DNA of 64,000 nt from Streptomyces ruber (GTDB taxonomy: Bacteria; Actinomycetota; Actinomycetes; Streptomycetales; Streptomycetaceae): contig NZ_BMQK01000006.1 of assembly GCF_014648075.1 (NCBI RefSeq), forward strand, positions 207,956 to 271,955, written 5' to 3'. The notes beneath the pieces are model-generated. The model saw only the letters and a list, made by a program, of their open reading frames with translations, did not search any database and was not told the origin of the DNA. Below, one piece after another: positions 1 through 9,370 of the stretch. Numbering within the stretch: position 1 is the first letter of the stretch; every line of letters starts with the position of its first letter. The position numbers and the translations under genes are program-made.

Positions 1-541
1 GCCATGAAGGTCACGATGTCACGCAGGGTGCGCAACTCCGCGAGCTGCTCCGGACCGGCCGCCACACCGCCGCCGAACCGCTCCTGCATCACGCCCATTA
101 TCTCGACACGCTTGATCGAGTCGATCCCCAGATCCGCCTCGACATCCATGTCCAGCTCCAGCATGTCCGCCGGATAACCCGTCTTCTGACCCACCACCTC
201 CAGCAACGCCGTCTCCACACCCGCCGCGTCCGGACCGGTCACGGAGCCGACCTCCACCGGGAGGGTCACGGCCGGGGCGGAGGCGGCCGGGGCGGTCGCC
301 GCCATGAAGGTCACGATGTCGCGCAGGGTGCGCAGCTCCGCGAGCTGCTCGGGACCGGCGGCGACATCACCGCCGAACCGCTCCTGCATCACGCCCATGA
401 TCTCGACACGCTTGATCGAGTCGATCCCCAGATCCGCCTCGACATCCATGTCCAGCTCCAGCATGTCCGCCGGGTAGCCCGTCTTCTGACCGACCACCTC
501 CAGCAGCACCGTCTCCACACCCGCCGCGTCCGGACCGGGGG
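1..541 (-). repeat. Tandem ACP-coding repeat, 300-bp period
   Basis: Bases 1-241 and 301-541 are nearly identical over the whole carrier-domain coding stretch, including a long run around the serine codon, with only scattered third-position differences. The period is exactly 300 bp (100 residues). Arrays of near-identical ACPs are a hallmark of PUFA synthases. The array may continue to the left of the window. Confidence 0.9.
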
Positions 542-3500
542 CGGCAGGCTGCGCGGCCGGGGCGGGAGCCGGTTCGGCGACGGCCACCTGCTGCGGGGCG
601 GGCGCGGGGGCCTGGACCGGGGCGGGAGCCGGAGCGGGGGCGGGAGCCGGGGCAGGCGCGAGGGCGGGGGCCGTCTGGGCGGGCAGCGCGGGCTGCGGGC
701 TCCGTGGGGCCACGGACGGGGCCGGTCGTGCGGCGGGGGCCGGGCGGCGGGTCGTCGAAGGAGCCGCCGTGCCCATCTCCAGACCGGCGAGGTCGCGCAG
801 GATCTCGTTGGCCCGCAGGTGGCTGCGCCCGATGTCCAGGCCGTGCTCCTTCACGGCGTTGATGCCGGGGAGGACCTGGCCGAGCTGCCCCTGCTCCGCG
901 GCGCGCTCCAGCAGCCCCGTGAGGCGCTCGGCGCTCCGCAGCTGGCCGGTCAGGTAGTCGTCGTGCAGGGCGAGATGGTCGGCCACGAGATCGGCCAGGC
1001 GGTCACTGTCCACGTGTGCTGTCTCCATGACGGTGGGGGCCGGAGCGGGGGTGGGCGCGGGTGCCGCCGGGGCGGGCTCCATGACGGTGGCCACCGCGGC
1101 GGCCACCGGGGCCGGGGCGCTCGGCGCGGCCGGGGCGGGGGCCGTACGGACGGTGGACGCCGTGCCGTTCACGCTCGGGGCCGGGGCGGTGGTGGCGTAG
1201 GCGGGGGCCGGCGCCGGGCTCGGCGCGCTCGCCGGGGTGCTCGGCGTGGTCGCGGGGGCCCCGGTGGAGCCTGCGCCGGGCAGCGTGGGCACGGCGATGC
1301 GGTACCCGTTCTCGATGGCGTCCCGGTAGGCGGCCCTGCGCTCGGGCGAGACGTAGTTGATGCCGTTGAGGAGGATGGACATGCCCTTGGCCGGGGTCTC
1401 CTCGACCGCCGGGGCGACGTAACGGTCGGCCGTGGCGAGCGGCAGTCCGTGCACGGCGAGCCGGGCCACGGCCTGCTTCAGGGCGACGTCCGCGTCCTTG
1501 CCCGGGCCGGCGTCCAGGGAGAGCACCGTGTGCTCGCGGTCGCCGAGGATGCGCCGTACCAGCTGGGTGAGCACGCCCTTCGGGCCGAACTCGACGAACA
1601 CCCGGTACCCGGCCGCGTACATCTCCTCGACGCGCGTCGCGAAGTCGACGGGGTTGACGAGCTGTTCGGCGAGGACCGCGCGGTTGGCGGCGGTGTCGGT
1701 GCCGTACGAGGCGCCCGCCGTGTTGGCGAAGACGGTGCCGTTCGGGGCGCCGACCTCGTACCGCTCGACGTCGGCGCGGAAGGCGTCCACGGCGTGGCCG
1801 ACGAAGGGGGTGTGGAAGGCGGCCGAGACAGGCAGCCGGCTCGCGCGCAGACCGGCGTCGCGGGCGGCGGCGACCAGTCGGTCGATCTCCTCGGTGGGGC
1901 CGCCGACGACGATCTGGTCGGGCGCGTTGCGGTTGCAGACGACCACGTCGGTACGGTGCGCGAGGAGCTCGGTGACCTTCTCCTCGGTGGCGGAGACGGC
2001 GGCCATGGCGCCCGCGTCGAAGCCGGGGGCGGCGTCGGCCGGCGGGGCCATCGCCTTGCCGCGGGCCCGGGCGAGGGCGAAGAAGGCCTCGTCGGTGAGG
2101 GCACCGGCGGCCCACAGGGCGGTCAGCTCGCCGAAGCTGTGGCCGAGGAAGCCCTCGGCGGCGAAGCCGAGTTCGGTGAGGTAGCGGAACTGGCCGGCCG
2201 CGAGCGCGCCGATGGCGGGCTGGGCGTAGGCGGTGGCGCGCAGCGCGGTCTCCTGCTCGGCACGCTCGGCGTCGGTGAACGCGGGCGGCGGGAAGGCGAC
2301 GCGGGACAGCGGTTCGACGCCCTCGAAGTGCTGGTTGGCGGCGTCGAAGGCGGCGCGCAGCGGCGGCAGCGCCATGACGGCGGCCCGCCCGGGGTTGACG
2401 TACTGGCTGCCCTGCCCGGCGAACAGCGCGGCGACCTTGCCGGTACCGGAGCCGGACGACTGCGCGGCGGAGCGGCGGAAGTACACGCCCCTGGGGTGGG
2501 ACCAGGCCTCGGCGTCGGGGCGGGCGCGGAGTTCGCCGAGGGCGAGGTCGCGCAGCTCGGTGAGTTCCTTGTCCGTACGGGCGACGAAGGCGACGCGTGC
2601 GTGGCCCTCGGGGGCCGGACCGCCGGTCGCGGGGGCGCCGGAGGCGAGGGCCTCGGTCAGGGAGGCGGTGTCCGGGGCGTGCCAGAGGTGCACCGAGGCG
2701 ACGGGGAAAGAGACGCGCAGGTCGTCGCCCTCGCCGTACTCCTCCATGACGACGTGGAAGTTGGTGCCGCCGAAGCCGAACGAGGACAGGGCCGCGCGGC
2801 GCTTGGGGCGCTCGGGGGTACGGATCCAGGGGCGGGCCTCGGTGTTGACGTAGACCGGGCCGCCGCGGAAGTCGATGGCGGGGTTGGGCTCGGCCACGTT
2901 GATGGTGGGCGGCAGCACCTTGTGGTGCAGGGCGAGGGCCAGCTTGATCATGCCGGCCGCGCCGGCGGCGGCCTTGGTGTGCCCGATCTGGGACTTGATG
3001 CTGCCGAGGGCCGCGAAGCGTGTCGCGTCGGTGGACTCGGAGACGACCGCGGACAGGGCGCTCAGCTCGGTGGCGTCGCCGACGGCGGTGCCGGTGCCGT
3101 GCGCCTCGAAGAGCTCGACGCTGGCCGGGGAGCAGTCGGCGTCCTCGTACGCGCGGCGCAGGGCGACCATCTGGCCCTCCTTGCGGGGCGCGTAGATGGA
3201 TTTGAAGCGGCCGTCGCTGGAGGTGCCGATGCCGCGCAGCACCGCGTAGATCTTGTTGCCGTCGCGCTCGGCGTCGGCGAGACGGCGCAGCGCCAGCATG
3301 CCGATGCCCTCGCCGATCAGCGTGCCGTCGGCGTCCTTGTCGAACGGGCGGATGTGCCCGGACTTGGAGAGCGCGGGCGTCTTGCTGAAGCACAGGTACA
3401 TGAAGATCGTGTTCTCGGCGTCGCAGCCGCCGACCAGCATGGTGTCGGCGCGGCGCTCGACCAGTTCGCTGGCGGCGGCGCGGACGGCGCCGAGGGAGCT

Positions 3501-4151
3501 GGCGCAGGCGGCGTCGATCGTCATGTTGATGCCGCCGAGGTCGAAGCGGTTCGCGACGCGGCCGGCGACGACGTTGCCGAGCATGCCGGGGAAGGAGTTC
3601 TCCTCCCAGGGCGCGTACGCGAGGCGGAACTTCTCGACGATCGCCTCCGCGTCCGCCTGCGACAGGCCGCAGCTGCGGACGACCTCCTTGAGGACGCCGC
3701 TCTGGAGGCGGGCGGTGAGCGGCTGGGTGAGCTGGTTGGCGCCGGTGATGCCGAGGACCACGCCGGTACGGGACCTGTCGTACCAGGGCTGCTCGGCGCC
3801 GGCGTCCTTCAGCAGGTCGCGGGCGACGACCAGGCTGAGCAGCTGGAGGACGTCCGTGACCTCGAGGGTGTTGGGCGGCAGCCCGAACTCCAGCGGGTTG
3901 AACGGCGTGTCGGGGATGAAGCCGCCGCGCTTGGCGTACGTCTTGTCCGGCACGGTCGGGTCGGGGTCGTAGTGCTCGTCGACGTCCCAGTGGCCGGCGG
4001 GCACGTCGTCGATGCAGTCGGCGGCCGAGACGACGTTCGACCAGAACTCCCGCAGATTTGCTGACTTGGGGAAGAGCGCGGAGAGGCCGACGATGGCGAG
4101 GGGTTCCCGGGCGAGCCGACGGTCGAGGTCGGATTCCTGCGAAGAGTTCAC
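1..4151 (-). CDS. PfaA-like iterative polyketide/PUFA synthase, KS-AT-ACP-ACP (3' end beyond window)
   Basis: Core condensing subunit of a PUFA-type iterative synthase, cytosolic and using malonyl units. The ketosynthase spans about residues 15-450 with DAACASS (Cys216), EAHGTGT and NxxIGHxxAAAG-type signatures. It ends in GFGGTNFHVVMEEY, a Pfa/Hgl-family tail. The acyltransferase spans about 560-880 with GHSFGE (Ser672). A helical, Ala/Pro-rich linker leads to two carrier domains with DLGIDSIKRVEIM; their phosphopantetheine serines are Ser1245 and Ser1345, exactly 100 residues apart. The frame stays open to the left edge, so more ACPs, a KR or a DH may follow, as in classical PfaA. The GTG start at 4151 has a weak GAGAG box and keeps the usual short lead-in before EPLAIVGLSALFP. 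Family assignment is firm; the product is unknown. Confidence 0.93.
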   Translation of the reverse strand, partial: MNSSQESDLDRRLAREPLAIVGLSALFPKSANLREFWSNVVSAADCIDDVPAGHWDVDEHYDPDPTVPDKTYAKRGGFIPDTPFNPLEFGLPPNTLEVTDVLQLLSLVVARDLLKDAGAEQPWYDRSRTGVVLGITGANQLTQPLTARLQSGVLKEVVRSCGLSQADAEAIVEKFRLAYAPWEENSFPGMLGNVVAGRVANRFDLGGINMTIDAACASSLGAVRAAASELVERRADTMLVGGCDAENTIFMYLCFSKTPALSKSGHIRPFDKDADGTLIGEGIGMLALRRLADAERDGNKIYAVLRGIGTSSDGRFKSIYAPRKEGQMVALRRAYEDADCSPASVELFEAHGTGTAVGDATELSALSAVVSESTDATRFAALGSIKSQIGHTKAAAGAAGMIKLALALHHKVLPPTINVAEPNPAIDFRGGPVYVNTEARPWIRTPERPKRRAALSSFGFGGTNFHVVMEEYGEGDDLRVSFPVASVHLWHAPDTASLTEALASGAPATGGPAPEGHARVAFVARTDKELTELRDLALGELRARPDAEAWSHPRGVYFRRSAAQSSGSGTGKVAALFAGQGSQYVNPGRAAVMALPPLRAAFDAANQHFEGVEPLSRVAFPPPAFTDAERAEQETALRATAYAQPAIGALAAGQFRYLTELGFAAEGFLGHSFGELTALWAAGALTDEAFFALARARGKAMAPPADAAPGFDAGAMAAVSATEEKVTELLAHRTDVVVCNRNAPDQIVVGGPTEEIDRLVAAARDAGLRASRLPVSAAFHTPFVGHAVDAFRADVERYEVGAPNGTVFANTAGASYGTDTAANRAVLAEQLVNPVDFATRVEEMYAAGYRVFVEFGPKGVLTQLVRRILGDREHTVLSLDAGPGKDADVALKQAVARLAVHGLPLATADRYVAPAVEETPAKGMSILLNGINYVSPERRAAYRDAIENGYRIAVPTLPGAGSTGAPATTPSTPASAPSPAPAPAYATTAPAPSVNGTASTVRTAPAPAAPSAPAPVAAAVATVMEPAPAAPAPTPAPAPTVMETAHVDSDRLADLVADHLALHDDYLTGQLRSAERLTGLLERAAEQGQLGQVLPGINAVKEHGLDIGRSHLRANEILRDLAGLEMGTAAPSTTRRPAPAARPAPSVAPRSPQPALPAQTAPALAPAPAPAPAPAPAPVQAPAPAPQQVAVAEPAPAPAAQPAAPGPDAAGVETVLLEVVGQKTGYPADMLELDMDVEADLGIDSIKRVEIMGVMQERFGGDVAAGPEQLAELRTLRDIVTFMAATAPAASAPAVTLPVEVGSVTGPDAAGVETALLEVVGQKTGYPADMLELDMDVEADLGIDSIKRVEIMGVMQERFGGGVAAGPEQLAELRTLRDIVTFM

Positions 4152-4624
4152 GGCGAGTCTCTCTGGATCTGGGGCGTACAGGGAGGTCGGGAGCGACGGA
4201 CGGGACGTCCTGGCGACCGCGCCACCGGACCGGCCCCGATCGGACGGCGAACGGACGGCGAACGGACGACGGTCCCGGACGGACAGCGGCCACGGGCGGG
4301 GCGGGGCCGGTACGGCCGGCGCTTCCTGGGGGCCGTGCGCCGGGCGGACAGTGGCCCGGGGGGCGGCGGGCGGACAGTGGCCCGGCGGCGGCGCGTCTCC
4401 TGGGGCGCCGCCCCGGAGGGCGCGCGCACCGGTGACGGCCGCCCGGAGGGCAGCGCCTCCCCGGGGAGGCCGCCCCGGGGGGGCAACGCACGCCACCCGG
4501 GCCCCCGCCCGGGCGGGCGGTGTCGGCCGGGTGGGGGGGCGGCCGGGCGTCCGGTGGGGGTGGGGCGCGGTGGGGCGGGCTCGGGTGGCCGGGGTGGGGT
4601 GGCCGGCCCGGGGCCCGCCGTCGG
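4152..4624. other. GC-extreme intergenic spacer with direct repeats
   Basis: No gene was recognised in these 473 bp between the free ACP gene and the PfaA-like gene. Composition is almost pure G+C, with runs of C on the coding (minus) strand. An 18-bp direct repeat, GGGCGGACAGTGGCCCGG, occurs at 4342-4359 and 4368-4385, with a degenerate copy near 4283-4300. The length suggests the PfaA-like gene has its own promoter or a long leader. No clear promoter was seen. Confidence 0.5.
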
Positions 4625-4891
4625 TCACGCCGCGGCGGTGCGCTTCTCGGACTCCTCGGCGATGTGCGCCGCGAGGGCCTCGATGGTCGGGTGGTACCAC
4701 AGCGCGGTGGTGCCGAGCTCGAAGCCCAGCCACTTCTCCATCTCCCCCGCGATGATCAGCGCGGCGGTGCTGTCGAGGTCAAGCTCGTCGAAGTACTGGT
4801 CCGGCGGGACCTCGGACGGGTCGACGCCCAGTCGCTGAGCGATCTCCTCGATCAGCCACTTCTGGGCATCCTCGGCCGTGATTTTCACCAT
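4625..4891 (-). CDS. Free-standing acyl carrier protein
   Basis: An 88-residue acyl carrier protein. The helix II motif LDLDSTAAL carries the phosphopantetheine serine, which differs from the DLGIDS motif of the megasynthase ACPs. Length and layout match type II ACPs. The ATG at 4891 follows GAGAGGA at good spacing. It lies between the SARP-type regulator and the PfaA-like gene on the same strand, so it probably serves the same pathway. Possible roles are starter loading, extender delivery, or holding the chain for off-loading or P450 oxidation. A link to the remote thioester reductase is inference. Confidence 0.88.
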   Translation of the reverse strand: MVKITAEDAQKWLIEEIAQRLGVDPSEVPPDQYFDELDLDSTAALIIAGEMEKWLGFELGTTALWYHPTIEALAAHIAEESEKRTAAA

Positions 4892-5198
4892 TTCCGATCC
4901 TCTCCGAACGGCTTGTCGCACGTCTTCCGGGAGCCGCCGGGACGGCCCGGGCAGCCTCGGAAGAACGCCTCACTGCGGAGGCGCAAGGGTGGATGAGCAA
5001 GAGGGCCACAACGGGCCGGGCGACGGATCGTGATCCGTGAGCGCGAAACTAGGGCCGCGCACCTGCCCCGGCAACCCACCCCGGCGCCGGGACGGGGCAC
5101 CCGGGCCCAAGCGGAGCGGTCACGCGGCGGCCGTCCGCCGACGATTCAGGCGCTGAGCTGGGACGATGCCGGACGGAGCGGAGGGGGAAACGGCGGTG
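4892..5198. other. Intergenic gap between regulator and ACP gene
   Basis: 307 bp with no recognisable gene or strong hairpin. It presumably carries the promoter or leader for the minus-strand ACP and synthase genes. None of the TGAGT-N7-ACTCA sites found elsewhere in the locus occurs here. Confidence 0.4.
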
Positions 5199-7301
5199 TC
5201 AGCCTGCGGCCGCGCTGTCAGCGCCCGTGTCAGCCGGACCGCGGCCGGTGCGCCGCCGGTCGTCCGCCCCGTCCGCGACGGCCTGCGGCCGCGTGCCGGG
5301 CGGCGGGAAACAGGGGTGCGGGAAACAGGGACGCGGGACCGCCGCGCCGGCCCCCGAGAGTTCGGCGACGGCGGCCCGTACGGACATCGGCGGCCGGGCG
5401 GCGAACCGGGCGGCGGCCGTGCGCAGCGCCAGGGGCAAGTGGCCGCACAGCGCGGCCAGTTCGGCCGTCGCGTCGGGCTCGGCGGCGGTGCGCTCGACCC
5501 CCAGGTGGGCCTCCAGGAGCGCGTACGACTCCGCCGGCGCGAGCGGGCCCACGGGGACCGGTGTGGCACCCTCGCGGGTCACCAGGTCCATCAGCGGGCT
5601 CCTGCTGGTGGCCAGGACCAGGTTGCCGGGAGTGCCCGGCAACAGCGCGCGGACCTGTTCGGGGTGCGCGACGTCGTCGAGCAGCATCAGGAAGCGACGG
5701 CCGGCGACCAGGCTGCGCAGCAGCACGGAGGCCTCCTCCACGGTGTCCGGCAGCCACTCGTCGCGGACACCGAGGGAACGCAGCGCGCGGACGAGCACGG
5801 TGAGGACGGGGACCGGACGTCCCGTACTGCCCCGCAGATCGGCGTAGAGCTGGCCGTCGGGGAACTCGCCGCGCCGCCGGTGGGCCCAGCGGACGGCGAG
5901 CGCGGTCTTGCCGATCTCCGCGGGGCCGTGCACGACGCCGATCCCCACGCCCGCGCCGTCCGCGCCCCGCAGGTCCATCAGCTCGTCCAGGGCGCGCAGC
6001 TGGAGTTCCCGTCCGGTGAACGGCGTGACCATCGGCGGCAGCTGGGCCGGGTGCGCGATGCCCCGGACCGGCTCCGGGGCCACCGCGGAGCGTCCGTGCG
6101 ACGGTCCGTCGTCCCGCACACGCGCGCCGTCGTCGGACCCCCGCGACACCTCCGCGGGGACCGGCCCGCCGCGCGGGGACCGCGAGCCCGTACGTCCTGA
6201 CGGTCCCTGCCGCGGATGGCGGGACGAAGCCGGGAGGGCTTGCGGTGCCTGCGAGGCTCGGGGGGCCGGGGCCGCGATGCCGGGCCGTCGCGGCGGGAGC
6301 GGCGGCTCGGAGGTGTCCATGGTGAGGACGGTGTAGCGGGCGCGCCACATCTCGTCACTCGGTTCGACGCCGAGTTCCCTCCGCAGCCGGGTGCGCAGGT
6401 CGGCGAAGAGGTGCAGGGCGGCCGCGCGGCGGCCGGAGCCGGCGAGCGCGAGCATCATCCGCGCCTGGAGCGACTCGTGCAGCGGCTCCTCGTGCGCGGC
6501 CGGGGTCAGGTGTTCGACGGCGAAGCCGGGCCGGTTCAGCCGCAGGGCCAGATCGGCGCAGTCGATGGCGATGTCGACGTGGCGCTGGATGACGCGGACC
6601 GCCGCGGGATGCTGCCACAGCTGGGGGACGTCCTGCAGGAGCCTGCCCTGTCGGCCGCGCAGCGCCCGGCCGTACAGGTCCAGCGCGGCCGCCGGGTCGG
6701 ACGCGGCGGTCTGCGCGGCCCGCGCGACACGTTCCTCGAACACGCGCAGATCGAGCCGTACGTCCCCGCTGTCGAAGACGTAGCCGCCGCGCACCGTACC
6801 GATCCGGCGCTCGCCGGCGCGGCGGCCGGTGCCCCGGCCGAAGATGTGGCGCAGCCGGCCGGCGTAGGTGTGCAGCAGGTTGGCGTAGCCGGGCGGCACC
6901 TCGTCGGGCCACAGGACCTCGGCTATCTCGTCGTGCCTGACGACCTGGTCCGCCTGGAGGGCCAGCAGGCCGAGCAGGGCGCGCAGCTTCGGCGGCATCG
7001 GCACCGGCGTGTCCGCGCACAGCACGGTCATCGGACCCAGCAGACGCACCTCGCACAGGGTGGCGGACGACGGATCGGTGCGTCCGCCACCGGGCCGGAC
7101 GCCGGGGGCGGGCACGAGCTCGTACCCGACGACGCGGGCCACGCGGTCGAGCGACTCGGCGCGGGGACTGCGTACCTGGCCCCGTTCGATGTGCCGGAGC
7201 GTCCTGACGCTGACGCCCGCCCTGCGCGCGACCTCCTCCTGGGTCAGCCCCGCCTTGACGCGAGCGGCTCTGAGGCTCTCCCCCAAGCGCCCTGCACTCA
7301 T
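5199..7301 (-). CDS. AfsR/SARP-family regulator with N-terminal Xre HTH and NB-ARC domain
   Basis: A 700-residue pathway regulator. In order: an Xre-type helix-turn-helix (about 6-60, LGESLRAARVKAGLTQEEVA), a SARP winged helix (about 85-180), a BTAD all-helical domain (about 190-325), a Pro/Arg-rich linker, then an NB-ARC ATPase core with GPAEIGKTALAV (Walker A) and LMLLDDV (Walker B). There are no TPR repeats after the NB-ARC, so it is shorter than AfsR. The C-terminus carries a small repeat (PCFPHPCFPPP) matching a GGGAAACAGGG-type DNA repeat near 5308-5335. The ATG at 7301 follows GGGTGGGGG. It is divergent from the synthase operon across a 617-bp spacer with two palindromic sites, so it likely activates both arms. 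Confidence 0.9.
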   Translation of the reverse strand: MSAGRLGESLRAARVKAGLTQEEVARRAGVSVRTLRHIERGQVRSPRAESLDRVARVVGYELVPAPGVRPGGGRTDPSSATLCEVRLLGPMTVLCADTPVPMPPKLRALLGLLALQADQVVRHDEIAEVLWPDEVPPGYANLLHTYAGRLRHIFGRGTGRRAGERRIGTVRGGYVFDSGDVRLDLRVFEERVARAAQTAASDPAAALDLYGRALRGRQGRLLQDVPQLWQHPAAVRVIQRHVDIAIDCADLALRLNRPGFAVEHLTPAAHEEPLHESLQARMMLALAGSGRRAAALHLFADLRTRLRRELGVEPSDEMWRARYTVLTMDTSEPPLPPRRPGIAAPAPRASQAPQALPASSRHPRQGPSGRTGSRSPRGGPVPAEVSRGSDDGARVRDDGPSHGRSAVAPEPVRGIAHPAQLPPMVTPFTGRELQLRALDELMDLRGADGAGVGIGVVHGPAEIGKTALAVRWAHRRRGEFPDGQLYADLRGSTGRPVPVLTVLVRALRSLGVRDEWLPDTVEEASVLLRSLVAGRRFLMLLDDVAHPEQVRALLPGTPGNLVLATSRSPLMDLVTREGATPVPVGPLAPAESYALLEAHLGVERTAAEPDATAELAALCGHLPLALRTAAARFAARPPMSVRAAVAELSGAGAAVPRPCFPHPCFPPPGTRPQAVADGADDRRRTGRGPADTGADSAAAG

Positions 7302-7599
7302 CCCCCACCCTTCACGCGCATCCGACGGCGGCCGGCCGAATGACGAAGATGTACCTCACCTGTGAGGCGCCGATGAAACCGACGCCTGTACTCCGGTCAG
7401 TCGTCGAGCAGTCGGGGCAGCGCCCATGGGCACATGGCGTGAAGCCTTTCGGTGCGACCTGCGCGGCGCGCGGGCGGTCGTGAAGAGGCCGGACGACCCC
7501 TCTCGAACGCTGGCCAGGAGGGTACACCACCCTCTCGGACGGGAGCCAACAGCCGGAGATGCTGCCCCTTTCCGCACCGGCACGGGTCGCGCGGGCACA

Positions 7600-7616
7600 C
7601 GAGTAGTCGCCACTCA
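7600..7616. promoter_or_regulatory. Candidate operator, TGAGT-N7-ACTCA type, copy 1
   Basis: CGAGTAGTCGCCACTCA. It matches the reverse complement of the 29920-29936 site at 14 of 17 positions, including the CGCC core. It lies 303 bp upstream of the AT-ACP start. Confidence 0.55.
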
Positions 7617-7707
7617 GTTCACCCACCGGGCGTCACGCCCGGCCCCGTGCGTGCCGTCGCACGACGCCTCCCGTGCCCCTCGCCGGGAGTGGGCGGCACC
7701 GCCCGGT

Positions 7708-7724
7708 TGAGTACCGCCTACTCA
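7708..7724. promoter_or_regulatory. Candidate operator, TGAGT-N7-ACTCA type, copy 2 (perfect)
   Basis: TGAGTACCGCCTACTCA, with perfect 6-bp arms around a 5-bp CCGCC core. It lies 195 bp upstream of the AT-ACP start. The same architecture occurs at 29920-29936. Confidence 0.6.
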
Positions 7725-7918
7725 TGAGGCGCGACGGTGCCGGTGCTGTGCTTGCCACCGCATCACCCCCTGGCCCCCCTCATCCCGACCGCCCCGCCCG
7801 GCGCGCTGCGCCGCATGGCCCCGACCGGCTCCGCCCGCCCGACCGAGCCGACCGGGCCGACCGGGCCGACCCAGCCGAACGCCCCCACGCGCGTCCGACG
7901 ACGACGGGAGTCCCCACC

Positions 7919-9370
7919 GTGAACCGAGACCTTGACCCGACCGTTGCCCTCTTCCCCGGACAGGGCGCCTACCGTCCCGGCGTCCTCGCGGAGCTGTGGG
8001 AGCGCGGCGCCGACACCGTGCGGGACACGTTCGAGGTGGTCGACGAGGTCGCCAAGGAGCGGCTCGGGCGGGACGTGTCGTCCACGCTGTTCCGGCCGTC
8101 GCCGCCGAGCCCCGCGACCCTGCTCTCCCAGGCCCCGGACATCCTCCAGCTGGCGGTCTTCACCACCTCGGTCGCCGTGCACGGGCTGCTCACCGAGCGC
8201 GGTGCCCGGCCCTCGGTCCACCTGGGCCACAGCCTGGGCGAGATCGCCGCGCTGACCTGCGCGGGCGCCTACGACCTGGCCGACGCGGCGGCCGTGCTGT
8301 GCGAGCGGATCACCGTCGTCCGGGCGCACGACCGCGGCACGGGCTCGCTGCTCGCGCTGCGCTGCGCACGCGAGCGGGCCGAGCGGCTGGTGGAGCTGAT
8401 CGGCCACCCCTCGCTCGTGGTCGCCGTCGACAACGCCGTGGAACAGACCGTGGTCTCCGGTCCCGCGGAGGCCATCGCCACGGCCGGCGCGATCGCCGGC
8501 GAGCTCGGCATCACCGCGACGCCCCTGCGCTCCCCGCACCCCTTCCACAACCCGATGCTCGCCGGGGCCCGCCGCGAACTGGCCTCGCGCATCGCCGCGT
8601 TCCGGCGCCACCCGCTGGCCGTACCGGTGTACTCGCCGATCCTCGGCCGGTTCTACCGCGACGGCGACGACCTCGCCGAGCTGCTCGCCCTGCACCTGGT
8701 GACCCCCGTCGAGTTCCGTACGTCCGTCGCGGCGCTGCACGCGGCCGGTGCCCGGACGTTCGTCGAGGTGGGGGCCGGCCAGGTGCTGACGAAGCTGGTC
8801 GCCGAGGCGCACCCCGGCGTGCACACGGCGGCGCCGCTCGCGGGCCGCGACGAGGAGGCCGGGCTGGCGGCGGCCGCGGAGGCGCTGCGCCCGCCGCTGG
8901 GCGCGGTGGCCGCCCCGGCGGCGGCGGCCGCGGCTCCTGCCGTCGCCCCGGTCGCGCCTGCCGTCGTGGCTGCCCCCGTCGTCACCGAGCCCGTCGCGGC
9001 CGAGCCGGTCCGGGTGGCCTCCCCGCCCCGGCAGAGTGCCGCGCCCACGCCCGCGCCGGTGTCCGCGCCCGCCCCTGCCTCCGCGCCCGTCGACCGTGAC
9101 GCGCTCGCCCGTCAGGTGCGGGCGCTGTACGCCGAGGCGATGGAGTACCCGGAGGAGATCTTCACCGACGACGTGCTCCTGGAGGCGGACCTCGGTGTCG
9201 ACTCGGTGAAGCAGACCGAGCTGCTGAGCCGGCTCGGCGACCGGTTCGGCCTCGGCAGGCCGCCGGCCGGGCTGCGGGTGGGCGACTACGACACCTTCGG
9301 CAAGGTCGTCGACTTCGTGGCCGCCGGTGTCCCGGGCGGGGCGCACGCGAACGGGGCCGCCGCCCGATGA
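7919..9370 (+). CDS. PfaB-like acyltransferase-ACP didomain protein
   Basis: A 483-residue protein. The N-terminal malonyl/acyl transferase (about 10-315) shows LFPGQGAYRPG, the nucleophile GHSLGE (Ser105) and a SPHPFHNPML motif. An Ala/Pro linker follows, then a carrier domain (about 400-475) with DLGVDSVKQTELL (Ser429). Classical PfaB is an AT without this ACP, so this is a variant. The GTG at 7919 is chosen over earlier in-frame starts because GGGAG precedes it and the AT fold begins right after; upstream sequence is low-complexity. It is the first gene of a five-gene operon, and its stop overlaps the next start as ATGA. Confidence 0.9.
   Translation: MNRDLDPTVALFPGQGAYRPGVLAELWERGADTVRDTFEVVDEVAKERLGRDVSSTLFRPSPPSPATLLSQAPDILQLAVFTTSVAVHGLLTERGARPSVHLGHSLGEIAALTCAGAYDLADAAAVLCERITVVRAHDRGTGSLLALRCARERAERLVELIGHPSLVVAVDNAVEQTVVSGPAEAIATAGAIAGELGITATPLRSPHPFHNPMLAGARRELASRIAAFRRHPLAVPVYSPILGRFYRDGDDLAELLALHLVTPVEFRTSVAALHAAGARTFVEVGAGQVLTKLVAEAHPGVHTAAPLAGRDEEAGLAAAAEALRPPLGAVAAPAAAAAAPAVAPVAPAVVAAPVVTEPVAAEPVRVASPPRQSAAPTPAPVSAPAPASAPVDRDALARQVRALYAEAMEYPEEIFTDDVLLEADLGVDSVKQTELLSRLGDRFGLGRPPAGLRVGDYDTFGKVVDFVAAGVPGGAHANGAAAR

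Larger units (their letters stand above)
7302..7918. promoter_or_regulatory. Divergent promoter region of the synthase locus
   Basis: 617 bp between the SARP-type regulator (minus) and the AT-ACP gene (plus). No coding signal was found. It holds two copies of the TGAGT-N7-ACTCA palindrome (7600-7616 and 7708-7724, 108 bp apart). The last 150 bp are C/G-rich with short GACCG repeats. It must contain the promoters of both operons. Confidence 0.7.

Noticed and set aside
819..4064. Very long plus-strand open frame opposite the PfaA-like gene (about 1080 codons)
   Set aside because: It is the antisense of KS-AT-ACP coding sequence. High GC removes stop codons; the protein is Gly/Arg/Val low-complexity with no family. 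Similar long shadow frames oppose most genes here.
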